From positions 1-20,448 of the forward strand of contig JAWXBI010000281.1 of assembly GCA_034439915.1 (NCBI GenBank): 20,448 bases of DNA, given 5' to 3'. This document shows, piece by piece, positions 1 to 5,039 of this stretch (position 1 is the stretch's first letter; every line of letters starts with the position of its first letter). The notes under the pieces are model-generated. The model was not told the origin of the DNA. It ran no database searches and saw only the letters and a list, made by a program, of their open reading frames with translations. The position numbers and the translations under genes are program-made. This DNA is from JADJLQ01 sp034439915. GTDB taxonomy: Bacteria; Bacteroidota; Bacteroidia; Chitinophagales; Saprospiraceae.

Positions 1-1
1 A

Positions 2-190
2 TTGGGATCGGGGTGGTCAGTAATGGCCGTGCTCCGATGCTCGGAGCCCCGGGTACTCCGAACTGAAATTGAAGCAATTCAGGAAGAGAACGGATTAAAC
101 CCAACTTTTGTAGTGTCGGGTGCCGCTGCCGCTGATGATGCAAAGCATATCACCATGGGCGACCTTAAGCGTCGCTCAGTTAATCCCTGA
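2..190 (+). CDS. Unknown ORF, possibly the 3' end of a gene cut by the window edge
   Basis: The frame is open from the first bases to a TGA at 188-190. The first in-frame ATG is at 23; before it there is only TTG at position 2, so the gene may begin outside the window. The product of about 55-62 residues has no motif I recognise, no signal peptide and no membrane segment. Its last 20 codons lie inside the left arm of a long nested inverted repeat (132-275), which is unusual for a coding sequence and may mean that the ORF is incidental or is a cassette-like gene whose end is part of the repeat. I do not assign a function. Confidence 0.25.
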   Translation: MGSGWSVMAVLRCSEPRVLRTEIEAIQEENGLNPTFVVSGAAAADDAKHITMGDLKRRSVNP

Positions 191-275
191 CAAAACTGCA
201 AAAGCAGTTTTCGTCAGCTCATGACGCTTCGGTCAGCGTCCGCCCTTTTAGGGCTGATATGCTTCGCATCATCAG
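132..275. repeat. 144-bp nested imperfect inverted repeat
   Basis: Three collinear pairs of arms share one centre, the AAAA at 200-203. The outer arms are 132-152 and 255-275, matching at 20 of 21 positions when one is reverse-complemented. The middle arms are AAGCGTC at 167-173 and GACGCTT at 223-229. The inner arms are TGACAAAACTGC at 188-199 and GCAGTTTT-C-GTCA at 204-216, with one bulged C. Each outer arm is itself quasi-palindromic. Outside this, CGCCCTTT (241-248) and AAAGGGCG (280-287) enclose the right arm in a separate hairpin. It could be a large stem-loop RNA, a cruciform-prone site, or a recombination or MITE-like element; no transposase or integrase lies nearby. The TGA of the preceding ORF is in the inner arm. 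Confidence 0.75.
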
Positions 276-290
276 ACCCAAAGGGCGGCC

Positions 291-851
291 CTTCAAGCAG
301 CTATCGCATTCAACTGCAAAATTCCATCTAACTCGTCGTATTTGGTTTGTAGATGAGGGAATAATTCAATACTATTTATTTGCATTGGTTCTATTGATTT
401 TGAAATATTCCACAGGCACATTAACATTGATTCCGGGCCGCAGGCACCTCATTTTGGTAAAAAAATACCCCTGATACCCTGTGCCAGGCTTGCCTTAGGT
501 AAAGCATTCAGCAAATCATGAAGTCGTGAATAGATTTTCAATAAAGACATTTTAATCGGATAAGATACTTCAATAATCTTTACAATAAAACCTTATGTAT
601 GACAGGGCGTACTTACAGCACGCCGTATTTACCCTTACGCGTTTTTACCTATAGTAAATCCCTCCGGGATAGAAGGCATTATTACATTTTCTAGCCGAAG
701 TTTGTAAGCCAATATTCAGAACTGCCTATGTATAGGCCTCATCCATACCTGAAATTTAATTGCGCGATCACAGCGTTAAAAGTACCATGAATGGATGGTG
801 TACCCACTCGTATATTGAAAATGTACAAGTCTGCATTGTCCTGTCAATAAT
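291..851. other. Intergenic stretch without a convincing gene
   Basis: Six-frame reading gives only short frames. A 30-codon minus-strand frame at 293-385 and a plus-strand frame at 259-474 have no recognisable similarity, and the latter starts inside a hairpin. A minus-strand fragment around 440-560 reads smoothly for about 35 codons and could be debris of a former gene. There is a small hairpin, GGCGT at 606-610 with ACGCC at 620-624. Nothing else is supported. Confidence 0.5.
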
Positions 852-1292
852 TCATTCTGTTTTCTGTATAGAATCGTAAGGGCTGGGCAATCCATTTTTT
901 TTAAGCAGGGTTATTATCCGTATCCGGATAAACCGCTGTAAGACCGGATAGATATTGACATACAGATTCAGTAAAAATAAAAACACGATGTCGAATAATG
1001 TCAGTTTTTTGTCTATCACCAAGATCAACAGCACAAATAAAAATGCTCCCAGAATATGACGCCATTCATAGTTTCTGGTTTTTAGCTCCAACCGGCGCAA
1101 AGCCTCTGTGAGGGGAAGGTTGTCCGGATTAAACTGGTTGAGCTTTCCCCATCTTCTTGCCAGATCACCCGAAGTGGGCAGGTATTTTTTAAACGTACGG
1201 ATTCCTATAAAATCATATATAGTCTTCTCCTTTATTTGTTCAAAATCCCGGGGTTTGAAATAGTTTAATATCCAAGGACTGCCTGTTTGCAT
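852..1292 (-). CDS. CrtO-like (glycosyl-4,4'-diaponeurosporenoate acyltransferase family) membrane protein, possibly N-terminally truncated
   Basis: The 146-residue product has a soluble N-terminal part with YFKPRDFE (11-18) and FIGIRTFKKYLPTSGD (28-43), two hydrophobic segments near 80-94 and 98-116, and the signature NIYPVLQRFIRIR at 113-125. This last motif resembles the 'N-x-YP-x-x-x-QRYNR-x-R' segment of the CrtO-like acyltransferase family, named for staphyloxanthin synthesis but widespread in Bacteroidota, where the substrate is unknown. Family members usually have one or two further N-terminal membrane helices before the 'YFKPRDFE' segment; here an in-frame TAA precedes the ATG directly, so the 5' end may be lost. 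It lies downstream of a decayed arsR gene on the same strand, which may once have regulated it. The family assignment is from memory of motifs; activity is uncertain. Confidence 0.5.
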   Translation of the reverse strand: MQTGSPWILNYFKPRDFEQIKEKTIYDFIGIRTFKKYLPTSGDLARRWGKLNQFNPDNLPLTEALRRLELKTRNYEWRHILGAFLFVLLILVIDKKLTLFDIVFLFLLNLYVNIYPVLQRFIRIRIITLLKKNGLPSPYDSIQKTE

Positions 1293-1378
1293 GTGATAAA
1301 ATTAAGCCTGATTTTCAGAAATCCGCGCACGCTCTCCGGTTCAACCTAAAAATTATTTTGAAAATTAAAGATCCAGTG

Positions 1379-1561
1379 TTATCCCAATTGGTCCGTAAGT
1401 TCACTATAGCGGCCACCCCAGGGTATGTTTCCAATGGCTTGAACCACTTGTCCCCCTTCAGAAAGTTTAAAAAAAGTCTGGAGTTCTGGTTCCTCCTCAC
1501 AGTGATTTCCCTGCTGGTCGGGCTTAGCCATGGTTTGAAATGCATCTCGGCGTGTATTCAT
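1379..1561 (-). pseudogene. Decayed ArsR-family regulator gene (paralogue of the gene at 17111-17428)
   Basis: The first 13 codons from the ATG at 1561 encode MNTRRDAFQTMAK, matching MNLRRDVFQAIAD of the intact ArsR protein encoded at 17111-17428. DNA similarity is also clear: CTGGTCGGG and TGGTTTGAAATGCATCTC on the plus strand match CTGGTCGGG and TGGCTTGAAATACGTCTC near 17381-17415. The conserved DPTRRAI segment is disrupted by a one-base insertion (GCTAAGCCCGACC against GCCGACCCGACC). In the shifted frame the residues SREIT are recovered, but the winged-helix recognition helix and C-terminus are not recognisable. Upstream, promoter and operator elements have the same spacing as at the intact locus. 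I infer an old duplication or loss of a second ArsR repressor; a functional product is not expected. Confidence 0.65.
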
Positions 1562-1566
1562 TTATT

Positions 1567-1613
1567 GCAACTATATGGTTTCAAATAATTACGCAACTAC
1601 CTGATGACGCAAA
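1567..1613 (-). promoter_or_regulatory. Degenerate promoter with two operator-like boxes of the decayed arsR gene
   Basis: Two GCAACTA repeats start at 1567 and 1593, 26 bp apart. Between them, 1582-1589 reads ATTATTTG on the minus strand, one step from the Bacteroidota -7 consensus TAnnTTTG, and TTTG at 1610-1613 lies 20 nt upstream as a -33 element. At the intact locus the boxes are also 26 bp apart, the -7 element is also 15 bp from the start of box 1, and the -33 element is also 43 bp from it. The boxes have lost part of their GTAG...CTAC palindrome. Confidence 0.6.
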
Positions 1614-1738
1614 TAATTTTAAATTATTTCTTAAAAAATGCAGCCGGTAAAATAAAAGTAAAAAAATTGGACAGGGTAAAAAGGACATTTATTTGACCGC
1701 GGCGAATTTGTTCTAACACCCTGATTTTTGTAATGTTA

Positions 1739-2323
1739 CTATTGATCGGAGTGGATGGAGATTTCTTTTTGGCCTTCGAATATAAAAAAGTAACCACTGT
1801 TTTGTCCTATGATTTTTACTGGTCTGATCGAATTATCAGAGAGCGTAATGGCATGACCGGATTTAAACAGGCCTTGTTGGATTTTGTTTTTAGTCGAAAG
1901 ACCGGAGCCGATCTTCAACCCGATAAATAGGTGGCAAAAAATACCATGATAATCGATAAGCGTCCGTTGGTTTTTGTGGAAGCTAACTTTTCTTCCATAT
2001 TATCGATGTCTTTCACTTGTTTTTTATACCATTCTTTTTCTTGGTTTTTCACATGAAATGCGGGATTAGATGGACATATAATAAATGCACCATACCGATC
2101 ATGAAGATGACCATTAGGAGGACCCTGAAATCCTGGAACAGGGTATTGACAGTGGGCATCAAAACGTCAGAAACCGCAGAATAGCTCAGAATATTAATAG
2201 TTAAAAATTTAAATAGATGACATCACCGATAATGCCCAATAGGATGAGATAACGGTATCCCAGTGATAAATATTCCTGAACCGTATATGAATTGGATTGG
2301 GCTTTGGAAAATTTTTCATTCAT
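1739..2323 (-). pseudogene. Membrane-protein pseudogene with three frameshifts
   Basis: Starting at the ATG at 2323, joining three reading frames gives a continuous protein of about 195 residues. The first part, MNEKFSKAQSNSYTVQEYLS onward, enters a hydrophobic segment (RYLILLGIIGDVIY) and runs into a TAA at 2198-2200. A shift near AAATTTTT continues with NILSYSAVSDVLMPTVNTLF and a second membrane segment ending LLYVHLIPHF. A second shift near GTGAAAAAC continues with KEWYKKQVKDIDNMEEKLAS and a third hydrophobic part. A third shift near CACCTATTTATC yields GLKIGSGLSTKNKIQQGLFK and ends at a TAG at 1739-1741. Each segment is coherent, so this was one gene for a three-helix membrane protein with a cytoplasmic C-terminal domain. 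I do not know its function. Indels are at or near short homopolymers, so sequencing error is the alternative. Confidence 0.75.
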
Positions 2324-2611
2324 ACCAATATACCCTGATGCCATTTTAGAAGGTTTATCCCCGGATCAGAAAGGATTAAAGATAACCCGGTGCCCGATAG
2401 CTGCAGAACATTACAGATAGGAAGAAGTAGATAAATTCAATCCTGTTGCCATAGTGTTGCAAATGAGTGCAGTCATCTTTACTTTTAGGAGTGGTTTCAG
2501 AACATTTTGGTAAAATGGGTGTGGAAGAAAAGTCCGGTTGGGTAAGGAAGACAGCAGTACATCGATATCAGGATGTACTGGAGAGAAGTCGGGATATGTA
2601 AAGCTTGCCCG
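2324..2611. other. Intergenic region with no recognised gene
   Basis: Reading frames are short in all six phases and no domain is recognisable. The only clear structure is the perfect inverted repeat listed at 2555-2580. The stretch lies between the start of the membrane-protein pseudogene and the end of the DUF202 gene. Confidence 0.4.
2555..2580 (-). terminator. Perfect 9-bp stem-loop after the DUF202 gene
   Basis: CAGTACATC at 2555-2563 and GATGTACTG at 2572-2580 form a perfect 9-bp stem with an 8-nt loop that contains GATATC. It begins 32 bp past the stop codon of the minus-strand DUF202 gene. No T-tract follows in that direction, so it is not a classical intrinsic terminator; it could be an mRNA 3'-end structure or a protein-binding palindrome. 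Confidence 0.4.
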
Positions 2612-3001
2612 TTAGATCTTGATCAAGTATAGCACAAGCAATATACTCAGGATAAGGATGGCCACTGTAAGGCCCAGGACCAGGCTTGAAGAAGACAAAA
2701 ATGTCTGGTGCCTTATTTGTTTTTCTGTTTGTTTGAATTTAAGGTAAGCTAACAACAATATCAAGGCACTGAAAGCAACCAGTAAAGTCCCAATGGAAGA
2801 GGAAAGGGTTGAGGACGATTCAAGAGGAGCGGATTTGCCCAGAATTAGGGAGAACTGGGTGACGAACAGTGAAAATTTGACTATCACAAAGCCAAAAGCC
2901 ATAATTCCGATAGAAGTTCGGATCCAGGCCAATAACGTTCGTTCATTCGCCAAATGTTCCCGCACATGTGGATTGTCATTTAGTAGTTCATCTTTCATCA
3001 T
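2612..3001 (-). CDS. DUF202 (YidH-type) inner-membrane protein
   Basis: The 129-residue product has the hallmark of the DUF202/YidH family near its N-terminus: HVREHLANERTLLAWIRTS (residues 12-30), followed by a hydrophobic helix (IGIMAFGFVIVKFSLFV). Two more hydrophobic segments follow, GTLLVAFSALILLLAYL and SLVLGLTVAILILSILLVLYLI, giving three membrane passes, which is usual for the family. The function of DUF202 proteins is unresolved. The start is the first of two adjacent ATGs (MMKDELL); the second would be equally possible. It follows the GNAT gene by 49 bp on the same strand and could be cotranscribed with it. A stem-loop follows the stop codon. Confidence 0.85.
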   Translation of the reverse strand: MMKDELLNDNPHVREHLANERTLLAWIRTSIGIMAFGFVIVKFSLFVTQFSLILGKSAPLESSSTLSSSIGTLLVAFSALILLLAYLKFKQTEKQIRHQTFLSSSSLVLGLTVAILILSILLVLYLIKI

Positions 3002-3050
3002 GCAGATCTTTTTATTTCTTTTCGATCAATAATATGGATAGGTCTTTAGA

Positions 3051-3755
3051 TTATCCGGTTTCCGTGGTCGCTTCGGAAACAAAGGTTGATAAAATCAGCC
3101 GGAATCCGTATACCTTAAGATTTGGCCGCTCAAAATCCAGGTCCTCAGATGGTTTAAATCCCAGGTTTTCATACATCTTCCAGGCGGTTTTCATCGATTG
3201 TGTGGTATGCAGGATCAATTGATTTAAACCCTGTGACCTGGATTTATTTATACACTCCTTGACCAGCTTTTTCCCAATTCCCTGTCCCTGATAGGCTGGG
3301 TCAACAGCCAATAAACGAAAACCTGCTGCATTGACTTCCCGGGTCGCAGATCCCCCTGATCCGTAGTATTTCATATCTTTAAAATATACCAGCCCGCCGG
3401 CTATTTTATCGTCAGCAGAGACCGCAACCAATAGCTCGGTATCTGGTGTGAGAGTCAGGTCCCCGATGTTGGCAAGCATTTTATAATATTCCGGTTGTTC
3501 CTCTGGACTGGGGAATCCTTCCAGTAGGGAATATACCCGTACCATAAGTTTTCCTATAGCGTTGTATTCATCGGGCTTGGCATTTCTAATCCTCAAATCC
3601 ACATCGGGTTTTTCGCTATTTAAAACCATCAGCAAATATAGGGGTGACCGGCAGCTCCTGGCAGGTTTCGGAAAAAAATCAATGTATTCTTTGAGCTCAT
3701 GACAGGATTCCCGGAATATATAGAGCCTGCGGATATCGTCAAATATTTCTTTCAT
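3051..3755 (-). CDS. GNAT-family N-acetyltransferase with an AraC-like N-terminal extension
   Basis: Residues about 53-215 form a GNAT domain. Beta-strand 4 and the acetyl-CoA loop are clear in RLLAVDPAYQGQGIGKKLV, with the pyrophosphate-binding motif QGQGIG at 156-161, and the C-terminal part contains the usual N/LxxAxxxYexlGF pattern as MKTAWKMYENLGF. The enzyme should transfer an acetyl group from acetyl-CoA to an amine; the substrate is unknown. The first 42 residues do not belong to a GNAT fold but resemble the N-terminus of a Bacteroidota AraC-type regulator (separate entry). If translation instead begins at M43 (ATG ending at 3629), the protein has 192 residues, a normal GNAT length; TATATTTG, a good -7 element, lies a few bases before that ATG. 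Which start is used cannot be decided here. The gene sits 45 bp after the P-loop gene and 49 bp before the DUF202 gene. Confidence 0.85.
   Translation of the reverse strand: MKEIFDDIRRLYIFRESCHELKEYIDFFPKPARSCRSPLYLLMVLNSEKPDVDLRIRNAKPDEYNAIGKLMVRVYSLLEGFPSPEEQPEYYKMLANIGDLTLTPDTELLVAVSADDKIAGGLVYFKDMKYYGSGGSATREVNAAGFRLLAVDPAYQGQGIGKKLVKECINKSRSQGLNQLILHTTQSMKTAWKMYENLGFKPSEDLDFERPNLKVYGFRLILSTFVSEATTETG
3630..3755 (-). other. AraC-type regulator N-terminal fragment fused in frame to the GNAT gene
   Basis: The 42 codons encode MKEIFDDIRRLYIFRESCHE followed by LKEYIDFFPKPA. From memory, this matches the conserved start of a group of Bacteroidota AraC-family regulators ('DIRKLYxFRxPCxELxxYIEFFSESS'). 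After about residue 32 the similarity ends and the frame runs into the GNAT gene. No remaining AraC ligand-binding or HTH domain is present. A -7 element, TAAATTTG at 3766-3773, precedes the ATG. I infer that a deletion joined the promoter and first codons of an araC-like gene to a GNAT gene, leaving an in-frame chimera. Confidence 0.5.
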
Positions 3756-3765
3756 TCCGTCAGGA

Positions 3766-3773
3766 CAAATTTA
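3766..3773 (-). promoter_or_regulatory. Bacteroidota -7 element upstream of the AraC-GNAT frame
   Basis: The minus strand reads TAAATTTG, an exact match to TAnnTTTG, ending 10 bp before the ATG at 3753-3755. No TTTG is found at the expected -33 distance, so the promoter is tentative. Confidence 0.35.
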
Positions 3774-3800
3774 AAGGTTAGCAGATGCCTTTTATCCTTT

Positions 3801-4364
3801 TTATGCTTTTAAGCCCTTCAACGGGATATTAAGTCGTCGAATTTCATACAGGACTAAATCTATTCTTTCATTCAGCGGGATTTCTCCTTCGATTCTTAAT
3901 ACCGGACAGTTAAGTAATTTAATCCATTGGTTATGCACTGCGAGAGACCTGCCTGTAAAATCAGGGTCGTCATATTGTCGAACATAATCCATGAATTCTC
4001 TGGTTCTAGATTCTGTCACACCTGTATTTGGTCTGTCTTTATTTCGTTCTGATTCTCTTTTTTCAAGCCTGGCCATTCTGGTTGAAAGGGGTAAATATAG
4101 AAAGACGGCTAGGCTAAAAGCGGTATGCCAATAGGGTCCCCAACTTACCAGGGAACCGCTGAGGATCACATGTTGATATTTTGCAGCATCCGCGGTTAAA
4201 TGTTTGATTCTATCGGCGACTGGCCTTTTTTCCTGGTATGGAGGATCAGTCTGTTTCCAATAATAATCATCGGCATCCAAATGTATATATTGAATTCTTT
4301 TTCCTAATTCCATTCCCAAGGTAGTAGTTCCGGATCCGGATGCACCGAAAATCAGCAATTTCAT
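3801..4364 (-). CDS. P-loop NTPase, shikimate/adenylate-kinase-like, with an atypical Walker A motif
   Basis: The chosen ATG (4362-4364) gives a 187-residue protein starting MKLLIFGASGSGTTTLG, which puts the P-loop at residues 7-14 where small kinases have it. A TTG 13 codons upstream would add an improbable extension. The loop reads GASGSGTT, so the usual lysine of GxxxxGK[ST] is threonine. I recall this GASGSGTTTLG variant as characteristic of a subgroup annotated as AAA or nucleoside-kinase-like proteins, so it is probably not a damaging mutation. Downstream, HLDADDYYW fits the substrate/Mg region, HVILSGSLVSWG the second strand, and LPLSTRMARLEKRESER a lid-like arginine-rich helix. Soluble, probably phosphorylating a small molecule; substrate unknown. 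It lies between the small membrane protein and the GNAT gene on the same strand. Confidence 0.8.
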   Translation of the reverse strand: MKLLIFGASGSGTTTLGMELGKRIQYIHLDADDYYWKQTDPPYQEKRPVADRIKHLTADAAKYQHVILSGSLVSWGPYWHTAFSLAVFLYLPLSTRMARLEKRESERNKDRPNTGVTESRTREFMDYVRQYDDPDFTGRSLAVHNQWIKLLNCPVLRIEGEIPLNERIDLVLYEIRRLNIPLKGLKA

Positions 4365-4530
4365 TTTATTGAATAGTATTATTCCAGAGCCTCGATAAAG
4401 CAAGACGATATTACTATGATTTGACTTGATGAGGCAACGCTCCTAATTCAACGATTGTTCAAAATGTATATAAAGTAACCTTTCAGTATTGACGATAAGA
4501 CCCTGATGGTTCTTTTAATTAAAAGCGATG

Positions 4531-4950
4531 TTAATGGAAGACAGCTACTGCCAGTATTACAATTGCAAGACCAACCAACAAAATAATCTTACTCAGATTT
4601 TCGATTTTTTTTAAGTGAATTTCGGGCTGTCCCTGTTTTGCCTTTCTGGCGTAAGAAGATACAATACCAATCATGGCAGCCAGCACCAGCACCAATACTA
4701 ATTTAGCAGTCAACAGAGGGGTAGAGGACAGAACACGCCAATATGGAGTCATCAAATACCCTCCGGATATGATCAGCAGGGTCAATCCAATATGTCCCAG
4801 TTTGCTCAAAGCGAAAGAATTTAACCTGAATTTTTGTGCTTCCGCGGCTTCCATTTTAGCGCTGGCCATTCCCAGGAATATAAAAGCAAAACTGGTCCCG
4901 ATACCCATAGCCAGGCCTAAGAAGTGAATGATTAACATGACATCTTTCAT
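4531..4950 (-). CDS. Small four-helix membrane protein of unknown function (CopD/DUF2269-like)
   Basis: The ATG at 4948-4950 gives a 139-residue protein; a TTG two codons upstream is less likely. Four hydrophobic segments can be seen: MLIIHFLGLAMGIGTSFAFI (about 5-24), IGLTLLIISGGYLMT, LLTAKLVLVLVLAAMIGIVS and IILLVGLAIVILAVAVF near the C-terminus. The pattern of H-x-x-G-x-A-x-G in the first helix and the overall size resemble the DUF2269/CopD-like membrane proteins, some of which bind metal or haem, but I cannot confirm the family. It is upstream of and codirectional with the P-loop gene, with about 165 bp between them, so separate transcription is possible. Confidence 0.7.
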   Translation of the reverse strand: MKDVMLIIHFLGLAMGIGTSFAFIFLGMASAKMEAAEAQKFRLNSFALSKLGHIGLTLLIISGGYLMTPYWRVLSSTPLLTAKLVLVLVLAAMIGIVSSYARKAKQGQPEIHLKKIENLSKIILLVGLAIVILAVAVFH

Positions 4951-5039
4951 GAGCAATTATTTTGATCTAAATGTATAACTAAAATAGAAATTAAAAATGT
5001 TTGTATAGTAAACTGGATTAACTATGATTTAAAACCTGG

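Noticed and set aside
259..474. 71-codon plus-strand frame
   Set aside because: It starts inside a stable hairpin and has no coding character or similarity that I can recognise.
1358..1588. Plus-strand open frame of 76 codons with a hydrophobic stretch
   Set aside because: It is antisense to the arsR remnant and its promoter, whose similarity to the intact arsR locus explains the sequence.
1733..1930. Plus-strand open frame of 65 codons
   Set aside because: It is antisense to the last part of the frameshifted membrane-protein gene, which gives coherent protein sequence.
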